Source: Ichthyophonus hoferi (Eukaryota; Opisthokonta; Ichthyosporea; Ichthyophonida; Ichthyophonidae). Taken from it: a DNA stretch of 39,599 nt. Below the pieces are notes generated by a model. It did no database searches and was not told the DNA's origin. It was given only the letters and a program-made list of their open reading frames with translations. The translations under genes were made by a program, and so were the position numbers. Location: assembly GCA_002751075.1 (NCBI GenBank), contig NAOQ01000152.1, forward strand, positions 43,226 through 82,824, read 5' to 3'. Below are positions 1-11,460 of this stretch, piece after piece; the stretch's first letter is position 1; every line of letters starts with the position of its first letter.

Positions 1-400
1 TATCAACCGTTGTTGTAAACAAATTAAACAATGACCAGTTAAAGGATCATTCCTGAATGTATATATCACACGTATCATTAATCACTATATGTGTGATTAA
101 AGATTAATATCAATAGCCCACCTTATTTAATCCTGTGATAAATATATGCTTTAAATTGCCCTAAACATCCAGCTTCAATTAAATACAATTAGTCCCATTA
201 TTGAATTAATTGGTTATTATTAATTAATGTCTAAGTCTTAATTACCAATTGAAGCCTCATCTCATTCTAAATGCTTTGTAACATTTAGAGGCTCAATGCT
301 ATATAAACTGTAAATGTTTTTGTGCAGAACATTATGAAAATCTTGGCTAAAATACTTTTATTTGCTGAAATACTTTAACAATTTGGTTTAACTAACAATA
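1..400 (+). mobile_element. Old LTR-like block (copy 1)
   Basis: This block is clearly related to the one at 37,190-37,610 and, in reverse, to 21,440-21,850. All three share the run around CATTCTAAATGCTT and a following ACATTTAGAG. Copies 1 and 2 also share a TATATAAA box placed like an LTR promoter. The copies differ at many positions, so the element looks old. The block runs to the window edge. It is probably a solo or truncated LTR of a copia-like element, because copy 2 sits upstream of copia-like coding remnants. Family assignment is an inference. Confidence 0.5.
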
Positions 401-539
401 TATACATATATACATATTACTTTTCCTGGCACTGGTGTCAGGAGTTCTTAAAATATGATATCCTTATTTAGATTACTGGTGTCTACATATTATTATTAAT
501 GGGAAGCCCTCATGCAGTTCAAATTACATATATCAATCT

Positions 540-1270
540 GTGGTAGTCCTAGTGACTTCTCCACAGATTTTGAAGTCTCCAATTAGTTGTTGTATAAAAG
601 TGTCTCGTGCTGGATTAGCAATAGAGGCTTCTCTTCGCTCTGATCTGGTTTCAATAAAAGTTTGAAACCATAATGATGTAAGAGAAAGTGAGGTATGTTG
701 CTTTTGGCCTTAGCTGTCTACAGTAGCTATAAATTCTTATTAATTGAAGAGGGTTTCCTGGCTTACTATGCTTAGGTGCAATTGTGGTAATAGCACAGGG
801 TGAATAATCAGTGAGAGGTGCTAAAGCCGAGTGTACGTAGTAATTGTTATTACCATCAAAAATAATTAAACAGTTCTCTGTATTCTCAAAAAAAAAAAGC
901 CATGAACACTGATAATTATATTCAAATGTCAACAAGAAACTAGATTACAATAAAATACAATAATTATAAAATATAGACCAAGTATCTTCTAGCCATTAAA
1001 ACAATGTATATAAGATACTGTTAACAAATAATAACAAATGCAAGGTTATTTTTATAATGGTTTATACATCATTATCCGTGACTTTATTACTATTTTTTTG
1101 GACCTTTTATCCTTTCTCGCAACCTTTTCTTATTGCAGATATCGATATAACTGTGTTCAATATTTCGGTTCAAATGGAAGTCGTCATCCAGATCCTTATT
1201 TTCTGATGCAATTCACAATTACTGTAGACCCCATGGAGGCCCACTAGAATAGCTTAATTATAATTTTCTA
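540..1270 (-). repeat. R1 dispersed repeat, fragment a
   Basis: Two blocks match the large R1 copy at 12,880-14,330. One lies around 560-890 and includes GTGAGAGGTGCTAAAG and AGCAATAGAGG. The other lies around 1,000-1,110 and includes AAGATACTGTTAACAAA and CCGTGACTTTATTA. No protein-coding potential is seen, since the open frames here are short and unlike any family. R1 is probably a degenerate DNA transposon or other non-autonomous element. Its termini were not resolved. Confidence 0.55.
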
Positions 1271-1969
1271 ATTGACTCAATGTAATGTATCCTAATTTGG
1301 ATGTCTTTTAACTAATGCTGCGTAACACATCAATTATCTTTTTGATGATCTCTATAATTTTAAAGATTTTTATTTATTACACGCACATTAATCTAATTGC
1401 TCACACTTTGGATAGGATAATAGTCGCGGGATCTCTGCCATTGGCTGGTTCAATTCTGATATCGTGATTGCCGTTCAAACCAATAGATGGCACTAGCTAT
1501 TTTCCCAGACAAATGCAATAATAATTGCTCATAATTATATTAAGAAATCCCTAAATTAATTAAACATATCCTGTTTGAACAGGAATTTTATTGGCTAATA
1601 TAATTTACAAAATACCACTGAGAGCCCACTGGGATTGTCTGATCTTATCTCGATGATCTAATTCCTTATAAATATAAGTGCTCACATACTATGTATTGGT
1701 TGTGAATGGAATGTTATTCACTTAAATAATATCAGACCAATTATTTCATGACTTTGGTCGATCTACGTGTCATTCGAAGTTAACTCTTGCAAATTAATAA
1801 ACAGAACCAATTATTTTGGTCGTTTTAATCTCCATTATTATTGGCAATTCACCAAGAGATTCTCATGAGGGATTAACAGGGGACTATTGTAGAGTAATAA
1901 ATTTGTTTGGAAGCAAGAATATTAATGGAAAATATTAAAGTCATGTAATAAAATTATAAAAATATGTAA
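1271..1969. other. AT-rich spacer, nothing recognised
   Basis: No coding exon, RNA gene or clear repeat was recognised. A short GC-richer patch near 1,425-1,490 may be a further repeat remnant but matches nothing else I could see. Confidence 0.4.
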
Positions 1970-2115
1970 TAAATAGTTCTAGTGACCTATCTACAGGCTT
2001 CTGGGACTCCAATTAGATGCTGTTTAGAAGTATCTCTTGCTGGGCTAGCGATAAAGACAGCACTTGGCTCGGATCCGTTTTCAATAGAAAAATGAGACGA
2101 ATATAATGTAAGAGA
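1970..2115. repeat. R1 dispersed repeat, fragment b
   Basis: This terminal-type fragment of R1 shares TCTAGTGAC, a CTCCAATTAG core and CTTGCTGGGCTAGC with 545-640 and 13,165-13,250. The related sequence at 35,215-35,300 is in the opposite orientation. Confidence 0.5.
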
Positions 2116-2599
2116 AAGAATAAGCGGGCTCATGCTAATCATACCTAAATATTTACATCGGTAAATATATACACTCCTTTAGTCATTTTCCAGTCTTTTT
2201 ATTCGTTTTTTGTGTTCAGTATTTTCTATAAACCATCGTTTCTGAACTCTATATCATGTATCTTATCTAATTATAGAGCTTATAAAGATTAAATAATCAA
2301 ATTCCGTCTTGGTGGACTCCCATTTTAGAGTGGCAAAACAAGCCAACATGTCCTTTCTTTGTTGCATTTCCTATTTATAACTTGAATCTTAACCAATATA
2401 CAAATTGTAAAATAAATAAACAAATAATTATTTAGTAGTGCATAGGGATATTTTGGGGAATTCTTTAATAAGGTATTTTATATTATAAAATCGTCCAGTT
2501 AGTTTGAACAAATCAAATATATGATTAATATTATAAGATTTTAGCCTAAACTGATACACCAATAATAATAATATATATTTTTCCTTGCATTCCAGATTA

Positions 2600-2830
2600 A
2601 TTATTTAGCGAAATATGCCCCGTCTCTATCTTAAACCATTAACCTGGCAATGACGCATGTCCGGTGGAGGACTATAGCATAAAAAACACAGTAGTTAATC
2701 TATACCATTATAAACACATTTGATGCGTTGAAACTGAACTCGTATCAAACTCCATACCCAACATAATATAATATACAGGAATTAATCTCAAATTACGTTG
2801 TAAACATAAGCCACTAAATTAGATTGAAGG
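2600..2830 (-). repeat. R2 dispersed repeat, copy 1
   Basis: This is the reverse-complement copy of the R2 family, whose other members are at 3,590-3,735, 7,285-7,515 and 23,475-23,710. Shared landmarks are ACTATAG followed by a CCACC tract, ATGCGTCATTG, and a left arm containing TTTGATACGAGTTCAG. It is non-coding, about 230 bp long, and resembles a MITE or SINE. No clear terminal inverted repeat or Pol III box was confirmed. Confidence 0.55.
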
Positions 2831-3361
2831 CACACAATCAAATCAGTGCAATCAAGATCCAATAGGATAAACCCAATACAAGTTTACAAATATAATATAT
2901 CTCTAATAAATAATCAAAAGCATAAATAATACAAGTCAATAGGAAAGACCAAAGGAGTGCGTATATACATAGGCTATCGCTTTATTACTAAAATATTTAA
3001 AGCAGTAAAGGATTGGATATGCACACACTTTGGCTATGTATATTAAAGCCCAAGATAATGAATGGCCGTATATAAAAGGATAGAGAAACAGGCTCGATAA
3101 AGTAAAGGTTCATTGTTAACACGTAGATAGTTTGTAAAGTATATGTACTATATCTCTATAAAGAGTAAGAACCTGAAGAATTTTAAAATCGAGGACATGA
3201 AGTGATCTATTGTGACGATAATTAGATAGGTAGTTAACTTACCACACTACTATTTGCTATAACGCTCAACACAATCATATGCTGAAGCTAAATAAATAAG
3301 AAAAATGGTATGAAAAATATAGCTAGTTAGTATAAAGCATAATACAACATAATATTGCTTA

Positions 3362-5939
3362 TTATTTGGTTGATGTGGTTTTGTTTTGGCCAGAGGTAGG
3401 GGGAGAGGTGTCTCCTTCTTTCCCTTTCATTTTAAATTCATACTCCAGTGCTTCTTTAGCGCGTACCACCTTGGACTGTAGATAGAAAGAACCTCCAGCT
3501 TCCTTCTCATTTACCTTGAAAAGATGTTCAAAGTTCTGTAAAATTACATGATATGTTAGGTTATTGAGGAGGCTTCAACACTAATGAATGCAAAAAAATG
3601 CGTTTAGAATAGTATAAATCAGCCACTGTGTGGCTGAGACGTGGCTTCTGGTTTTGTTTGCACTATAGTCCGCCACCTGGCATGCGTCATTGTCAGGTTA
3701 ACGGCTTCAGATAAAAACAGGGCATGTTATGTTTATCTTGTATTTTTCTCAATTCAACAATAGTGATAGTTGATACGTCTAGGGTGAGTAATACATATAA
3801 ATGATATCAACAGGAGGTTATTGAGTAGTGAATTATTTACTCAAGGGGGATCCATTAGTAGCGTATATATATATATATATATGGGGGGGAAATATAGTGT
3901 GGTGGTTTACAGTTAGCATAAATAGATAGTCTATATCCCACTTTTCATGTAATATACACATATGTATGTGTTCACCAACATACAAAAACACATACAATCA
4001 TATATATACATAACAGTAAACAATCATATATATATATATATATATATATTATACACATACATGCACTTTTCATGAAACCTTCCACATGAACGTCATCTTA
4101 TATTATACGATACAACACAATTTAATATAGTATAATACAATATACTACAATATAATATAATATACTATCTTATTACGAGAGAAAATACATGCTAAGAAAA
4201 AAAGAACAAAACATCAAAATATATTATATATCGGTTATATGGACCAATCAATCTTCATGTACTCGGGTAATTTACCAATCATACCGACCCTACATCCTAC
4301 CTTCATGACTATCTGCATATCAGCACTTGGCTTTATATTTAAAATCTGTCTGGCCTCTGCTGTGCTCATTCCATTTAAAAATATCTCCCCTGCCTTCTTA
4401 GCTGCTCTTGCCCCAGCTGAATACACCGCCCTATTGATTAGTATATCACTATACTATGGTTATCGTCTTATTGTATTCTAGTTATCTTACGGCGTATTGA
4501 TTATTGTCTTACAATGTTATAGTTACTATCTTAATGTGTTTTGTTGTTATTTCAGAATAGACCCCTATTAAATAGTGAAATCATAAGTGGATCCTCCTGT
4601 TCAGAACCATATATCAAGGTGCCTAAAATTATGATCAAATTTTAATTTTTTTATAGTATGTATAAATTATATTATATATTATATAGTGTTATTATATGTA
4701 CACACCATACTATACCCATGTCTCAATTAAGTTTAAAGAGCATTCTTCACTGAATTTTAATTAATCCTATATATAGATAAAATACAGTATATATATGCAA
4801 CCCCATTGATAAAAGTGTTGATTGGATAAGCAAAATAAGAAAATATTTCAAAATTACTTTCATTTTATCTCATTTTCCCTTCACTCATTCCATATTGAAT
4901 ACTTATCAGGTTATTATATCACCCTAGACATTACGGGGGTTACTAAACCAAATTAGAAATACATGCATGTACATATATAAAGATAGTAGGAAGGGAAAAT
5001 ACAAATAATTAATAGGATAACTAATAATTGTAGGAGTTACAACAAACACCCGTTTTCTTTTTTTTAAATTTTTTTATAAATATCATGGATGGGTTTTACC
5101 ATTTCCAGCTGCTGCCGCTGCTCCAGCCCGTCCCGCATCTATAAGTAGATATAATGAGTTGAGTCATGTATAGGTCGATAGTGACTAGTTATAGGTCATG
5201 TAAGAGTGCAATTATATCTATATGAATAGGTATGCATATGTGCAAAATAGAAATATAACTATATATAGTTATATATCATGTCATATCTATTTATTTATCT
5301 GCCAATAGTTAATACTTTGTTCTCTAAATGCTATAATATTTCTCCAAATGTACATATATTACATGGGATTATAATAGAATTTTATGATTGCATAATTAAA
5401 ACCATTTATATAGTCATATATAGGAAGACACACACATACTTATATATAAAAGTATGATATTTCATGCAAACGCAAGACTGGCTATAAAAGGGCACGATAA
5501 AGTAATACCATCTCTGTATATATATATAGACAGAGCCAGAAAGGCCCACAATTTATGGCATGCTCAGTAATTGGATTATGATTATGTGCAAAGGTACTTA
5601 AGTAAATGGTAGGGCCAATAAGAGTACAGTGTTAAATTTAAGAAAATGGTTAGGTATATATACGTATTATATAATCTATATCTATCTATACCATAACCCA
5701 TGCTCACTTACTAGCTGCTGCTTGACTATATGCTTCCATAAAGGCCCTAGAGACAGCCTGGGTGCTGTACAATAAAATCTGAGCCAATACCCTGCCAGCC
5801 TAAGGGAAAGGAAGGAAAGGAGTGATTAGATATCATACCGTTTCATTTCACCACTAACCTGCCTTTATTAATTCCTCTAAAATATATATCATCCCATACA
5901 CTCACTCTTGTAATTGAGTAGTATCTAGATACATACCAT
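3362..5939 (-). CDS. PAM16: Mitochondrial import motor subunit TIM16 (PAM16/Magmas)
   Basis: PAM16 is the J-like partner that holds PAM18/TIM14 at the TIM23 channel and restrains its stimulation of mtHsp70, on the matrix face of the inner membrane. Five exons read on the minus strand: ATG alone at 5937-5939, then 5712-5799, 5100-5138, 4301-4416 and 3362-3535. All have GT/AG borders and matching phases, giving 139 aa against about 125 in human. The N-terminus ([18 protein letters not shown]) matches the family's membrane-associating helix. An Ala/Gly-rich linker follows (residues about 31-45), then the J-like domain with [31 protein letters not shown] and [14 protein letters not shown]. That last block is the most conserved part of the family. 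As expected, the HPD of true J proteins is absent. The tail is short and polar. The start exon rests on the ATG|GTATGT donor and phase, so it is the least certain part. Confidence 0.93.
3590..3735 (+). repeat. R2 dispersed repeat, copy 2
   Basis: This copy lies within PAM16 intron 4, immediately beside the last exon. It shares GCGTTTAGAATA, CACTATAGTCCGCCACC, ATGCGTCATTGTCAGG and GATAAAAACAGGGCATG with the other R2 copies. The left arm is partly missing compared with the copies at 7,285 and 23,475. Confidence 0.6.
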
Positions 5940-7284
5940 CTCGGTATTATAAATACGCAAATAAGCACCCTCCTATATATATAGACATACGTGTATATAA
6001 TGTATTATAATAATATCGTATATACATATACTATACTGCAGTATATATATATGTTATCCTATGCACATCCATGACTATACATCGTCTTCATGCCCATTTT
6101 CATGCTTATAAGGTAACTTACTTCTCCTCTCTATATTACACTATTCCTTTTACAATAATCTCATGAGATATTACATTAAATTACACAATCATGCCTCACT
6201 CTATTTTATATTTCTCTCTTTGCTTCTCTCCTTTTCACTTTCATTCTCCTTTGCATTATCTCCGTCATATTACATTAATATAATAACTCCTATTTCTTAC
6301 ATCATCTACCAAGCTTTTATTCTCATAGCTTTTTTTCATTCCTATTAATCACTCTCTCTTCCTATACTTTTCTAAAGAAAGTAATCACAATATCATAACC
6401 TCACTATTACGTATAACATGCTATGGCTTAGTTTAACTATTTCTTCTCTTTCTCTCTTCTCTCCCACTCTTGCATTCTAAGCATAAAAAATAAGTACAAT
6501 GCACACAACTAAACAAAATAAGAAAGGAAAAAAAAAACATGTGACACAAAACTTTTTTTAAACTTACCATTATTAGTTTTGTTTCACTTTAACCCAAGCG
6601 GGAAAACAAATAAACTTCAATAGAATAAAGCGTAATAACAAACTAATAAAATAATTGCAACAGAAGGCATGCATTAAGGGCCGTCCTTCTATTGTCCATA
6701 ATAAGCTATTTTCAGTCTTCTGTGCGCTAAGGCACTGGTTAAAATGAGCCAATAATATTTGTTTTCTTTGCATCTTTTAACAATTAGTAGATTAGTAGTA
6801 AGGAGAGCTGTAAAGAGACTATTGGTTATTAGTAAGAACTTATTTAGTACATCGAATTATACTAACCCGATTTTTAAATATTCTTTATATTTTTGACACT
6901 ATTGGTTAATTACTATGTGTGATTTATTTTATAGGATGTCAATTATTTAATTATTTAACCAATAGGAAAAGACCACCGCTTACATGTTTCTTGTAAAACA
7001 CAGACCTACTATATTGTACTGTGATAAATTAAAAATAAATAAATAGATAAATAAATAATGTATTGTATATCAACAATTTTAAATAAATTTCATTAACCCA
7101 TCTATAGATTCAATTGGGCTTTGGGTGCAATCTAATCTTTGGTCTGTACCCTTCATAAAATTCCATCGTCGCTCACAGTTCCCAATAGTCTCAACTTAAC
7201 CCTAGTGTCAATGTGACATAAGGAGAGGCTTATTCCTGTTGGAACATGTGTAGTACGTTACAATCCTTTGTATAATCACTTAAT
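5940..7284. other. Spacer upstream of PAM16, CT-rich
   Basis: This spacer holds no recognisable exon. It includes a pyrimidine-rich tract on the plus strand (about 6,120-6,470) and AT-rich sequence. The PAM16 promoter should lie near 5,940-6,100, but no element beyond AT-rich TATA-like runs can be singled out. Short open frames here have no family resemblance. Confidence 0.4.
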
Positions 7285-7515
7285 ATATTATTTATCAAAC
7301 CTACGTAGTAATGGTTCAGATTAAGATAATCCTCAGTATACCAGTTTGATCCGAATGCCGCTTCAACGTATCACATGTGCTCCGAATAGCAGAAATTAAC
7401 CACTACATGGTTCAGATGGGGATTCTAATTTTGTCTACACTATAGCCCACCATCTTACATGCGTCATGGTCAGGGTAACTTCTTATGATAAGAAAGAACA
7501 GGGTATGCTATCTTC
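7285..7515 (+). repeat. R2 dispersed repeat, copy 3
   Basis: This is a near full-length R2 copy. Its left arm includes AGTAATGGTTCAGATTAA and CAGTTTGATCCGAAT. The right arm includes CACTATAGCCCACCATC and ATGCGTCATGGTCAGGGTAA, then a GATAAGAAAGAACAGGG segment. Order and spacing match the copy at 23,475-23,710. Confidence 0.6.
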
Positions 7516-7994
7516 TATTTCTTCCCGTTTATACAGTTCATTAGCCCACGTTGAAGTTGTAGTCTAATTAATTACTCTCACACAGGACGGTTGGAACTAA
7601 CGTCATAAGCATTGAATTTCATTCCAATAAACTCATTTAGTAAACCCATTCAAAGATTAAATAAAGGAAATTCATCAATGGAGAACAATTAAATTATAAA
7701 TAAAAAATAAGCATGTAATTTTTCAACTGTCAAGCACAGTTGATTATGTAAACTTAAATTTTATATACCACATTACACCAGATTCTGAGATACCATAGTT
7801 ATGGAACTCGGCCATATCTAACACTAGATCCCAAATCGTATATACATTGTGGCATCTCAAACCATTTATATTATATTATACTCTGTCATGTTATACCTAT
7901 CCGCTTTACTAGGGGTACAAGAATGTATTCCAATTGTGCACCCCAATACGTTCTGTTACGATTAGTTATGACCAAGAATTTTTAGGTCGGCAGC

Positions 7995-10723
7995 TTATTT
8001 GGGGCGAACTATTGTCACAGTAGGGGCAGATCTAGGGGACTTAGTTACGGTACATCCACCAACAGGCTCACGGTAGCGTTTGGTTGGGGAAGCCGAAGCG
8101 GTGGATTTTGTAGGGCTCTGATGGGCCCTGGTGGTAACATGTGCCCTAGTGCAGCTTTTCACTGTATTTTTGGGCTTGGTAGGGGTGCTTGGCTTGTGAG
8201 CAACAGTTGGCTTGGAACTAGGTTTTGGCTTGTGAGTAACAGTTGGCTTGGAACTAGGTTTTGGCTTGACATGGGGCCAAGGAGCTACTCTGGTAGGCGT
8301 CGTGAATGGCCCATGAGACGTAGCGGGCCTGGGAGTAGGTTTCTTTCTAGGGAGGCATGTTGGCCTAAGTGGTTTAGCACCAGGGTTCTTAGCGGGCCAA
8401 GCAGGTACCCTGGTAGGCGTCGTGAATGTCCCATGAGTCTTTTTTGGCCTGACAGAAGGCTGTGGCCTAGCGGGGCAACTAGGTTTAGGTTTAGGTTTAG
8501 GCTTAGAAGCAGTGGTGGTGGTGGTGGTGGTGGTTTTGGTAGGAGCAGAACTTGGCGTCACAGAATCAGCTTTTTTTGGTTCGGCTACAGATATAGCAAT
8601 GAGAGTTAGTGTTACTGATGAAAACCAAAATGTCAACAAATCAAATAAATAAGTGATAATTCACATAACAGGCTCCATGGTTGATTTTGAAAACATACTA
8701 TAGTAATAACTAGTTAGTCTTCTCCTACCAAAGTTTTTTAAAACTAATCTCAATATTATTAAATATAAAACATACTAACCCATTCCTAACAGCATTATAT
8801 TACTTTATAAATTAGTACTATTTTTTTCCCTTATATTAATACTTATTAACCTAACATAATGTTATCCAATATCAGTCCTTTCAATCCAATTTTCTCCTAC
8901 ACCGCATATATATAGCAAGCGAAATACATACCAGGAACACAAAGCCTATTTTCACAACTAGGATAATCCTTAGGGCAAGACGAGCAGGCAATTCCAACTA
9001 TACCAATAGGGTTAAATAGTCCATCTTTTGGAAATGGTCCAAATACAGCTGGCATTTTCAAAATAGTATTTCCAGCTTCAGAATAGAAGCAAAGCAAGCC
9101 AAAACCAGGTTTATAAGAGCAGCCCACAAAACTGGTCTTAGCCCACATAACTTGGGTGAAGTTATAGAAAGTATCATCCTGATGGTAACCTCTACAGAAC
9201 GACATGGCATGGTCCATACCTGAAATAACATTAGTGTATTGTCAGTAATGTAATAATAAAAAGTAACAAAATAACCCTACATTAGCTACAATAAATTGTA
9301 ATATACACACATTGAAATCATTCGGAAGATACACAAGATAATATTGGAATACCTGTTCTCGTGTATATCTTAAAACACAGTTATACCCAAAGACTACCAA
9401 TAGTTTCAAGCATGTTTAATACATAAAATAACATGATGGTAATATACCCTGCCAGTAGAATTTTGTATCCTTACCTCCTTGCAGACTGGCCGCCTCTGGG
9501 TTAAATTTGAAAAAGTTGGCCATGTATTTATCACGCTCAGAGCACTGTGGGTGGAAAAAAATTATAAGTTATAATACAACAATGTTCACATTAGCAGTTG
9601 CTAAAAGGTGTACGTTCGGACAGATACGAAGTCAATGTATTATCATCCAACTCATCATATATTTACAAAATATTCAAAAAAAAAAAACAATTATATATAT
9701 AACCGTTTCTCCATAATGTTGTTTTTTGGGCTTACACTGATATTAAATACCACTAACTTCTGCATTTTTAAATAATCATAATAATAATAAAGATCCACAC
9801 ATAACTACATCATATATCTACTGCTACAAAATTTATCAGGTGTATGACCCTGGAAGGGCAAGCATTTTCTAAAATAACCATTATAAGCATATCATAAAAA
9901 TCAGCAACTAAACAGAGACACTACATACCTCACCATGCCTTTCATCCACCCAAGCCCATACGGCTTTATGTGGTTCATTGGTGTCGTCATAATAGTTTTG
10001 ACCTACTGTTTCACCAGCCTTTCCGCCACATGCTATGTAATCCGTCACTGCATCTTTTTTTGCATCTTCACTGGTAATATCATATTTTTGGGCATTCTTA
10101 TTTCCTGAAAAACGATCTGAAGAATAATAGTTCAAATTAGATAACCATGATAAGAACTAACTGTGAATCGACGGTAACGTAGTATTGACCTATATGCTTT
10201 GATGCCATATTCGACGTAATTATTAAGTAATGCCATTTAAATATCAGTCCTGCAAAAGCGGCAATAAACAAATGAAACATGCTTTTATATTTTTTGTCCC
10301 AAGTTTGACTTCTTGAATGATCTTACTACGTTCCTATCCATTATAGCACAAATTAATATAATAGGACCCAAGCCAAACCTGAAGGAGTAAATGGGGATAA
10401 AAGTAGAAGAAAACTGGCATACAACATAGCATAATATACTACATGAAAGAAGAAGAGAAAGCTAAAGTTGTGAAGAATAGAGTAAGAACCAGAGAAATTT
10501 TAATACCAATAGATTTCTTTGCGGCGCACTCTAGGTTCATGTCATATGTTAATCTACGCATATCACCAATCATCTTGACGTCTCCTCTGTAGTGATTGTG
10601 CTGGTCTAGAAGATACTCTCGGAGCGCGGGGTACATCTCTGTTATGGCTCCCCCAGACTGAGCCACAATACTCGCTAATGCGAGTATGGAAAAGACGAAA
10701 TGAGAAACAGAAGCGCCTTGCAT
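7995..10723 (-). CDS. Secreted CAP-domain (CRISP-like) protein with P/T/K-rich tail
   Basis: Exons on the minus strand are 10507-10723, 9929-10116, 9475-9544, 8932-9219 and 7995-8584, with matching GT/AG phases, giving about 450 aa. The ATG at 10,723 was chosen because a good acceptor (ATTTTAG at 10,734) lies just upstream, which puts the in-frame ATG at 10,750 in an intron and implies a 5' non-coding exon. Residues 1-26 form a signal peptide. The CAP fold follows, with DQHNHYRGDV (about 40-49), VWAWVDERHG, NFTQVMWAKTSFVGC (about 178-192) and LLCFYSEAGN. A hinge-like CSSCPKDYPSCENRLC lies at about 237-252. The last 195 residues are basic Pro/Thr/Ser/Lys repeats, probably an O-glycosylated stalk, with no membrane anchor. 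Usual CAP tetrad residues differ: GQN stands for GEN and NFTQ for HFTQ. The exon 5 acceptor is ambiguous: 8584 is preferred, and one about 26 bases upstream is also in phase and would add a hydrophobic run. The biological role is unknown. Confidence 0.88.
8196..8267 (+). repeat. 36-bp tandem duplication inside the CAP tail exon
   Basis: Two near-identical 36-bp units are adjacent, differing at about one base (GTGAGCAACAG against GTGAGTAACAG). They encode two KPKPSSKPTV(T/A)H units on the minus strand. A second, looser duplication with a 120-bp period (around 8,284 and 8,404) encodes the two FTTPTRV segments. The tail has evidently grown by in-frame repeat expansion. Confidence 0.85.
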
Positions 10724-10739
10724 TGCGAACAGTCTAAAA

Positions 10740-11302
10740 TGAAATAACAATTCGTAATAATTGTAATGATTATAAATTTGACATTAAGTACTACTGGCTG
10801 GCGTTTTGGGACAGCACCTACTTTATGCAGGGTGTGGCATATTTGGCAAATAATCTCACCATCCAATACTTTATCTTTCTTATGCCCAATAGAAGTTTAC
10901 TGATGACGAGGGAGCAGATACCAACTTTTACCAGGGGTAGAGCCTATTTTTAAGCTATTACTGGGAGGGCTAGATCTATTGGGCACTTTGTAAGATGTCC
11001 CGTTCCAGTAAGATACAGATCTCAATACGCGGGAGAAACCGTAACATTTTCTATATCGATGATAGTAATCATATATTTAATTTTGTTTTATTTTAATACA
11101 TAATTTTATTAGAAAATAAATAAGTATGAACTCCGTTTATTTAATACATGAACTATCATTTAAATGTCCAGTTATTTATATAAAGTAGCAGATACAGTAT
11201 TAGCCAATTACATGACCCTTCGTGTGACCAGTGGCCCCCTACTCATGAGGAAATGGTTGGTTCATAAGAAATATCTGAAAAGACTATCATCCTCAAAATA
11301 CA

Positions 11303-11343
<41 letters not shown>

Positions 11344-11460
11344 AAACATATATTTTCAAAATACGCCAAGTTTCAGTAAACATAAATTAGCACACACTAT
11401 TATGAAATATCATTCCGAAAATAACCATGTTATATATACATATAGTTTGGAGAGCCATTA
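10740..11460. other. Region upstream of the CAP gene
   Basis: The 5' non-coding exon and promoter of the CAP gene should lie here, but neither can be placed precisely. The region contains a long (AT)n run at about 11,307-11,341. No other feature was seen. Confidence 0.35.

Noticed and set aside
8480-8505. TTTAGG repeats resembling telomeric sequence
   Set aside because: Only three to four units, and they encode the KPKPKPKP run of the CAP tail in the correct frame.
8121-8609. Long plus-strand open frame (162 codons) with Trp/Gly/Arg-rich repeats
   Set aside because: It is the antisense of the Pro/Thr/Lys-rich last exon of the CAP gene. The minus reading has splice-consistent partners and the plus one has none.
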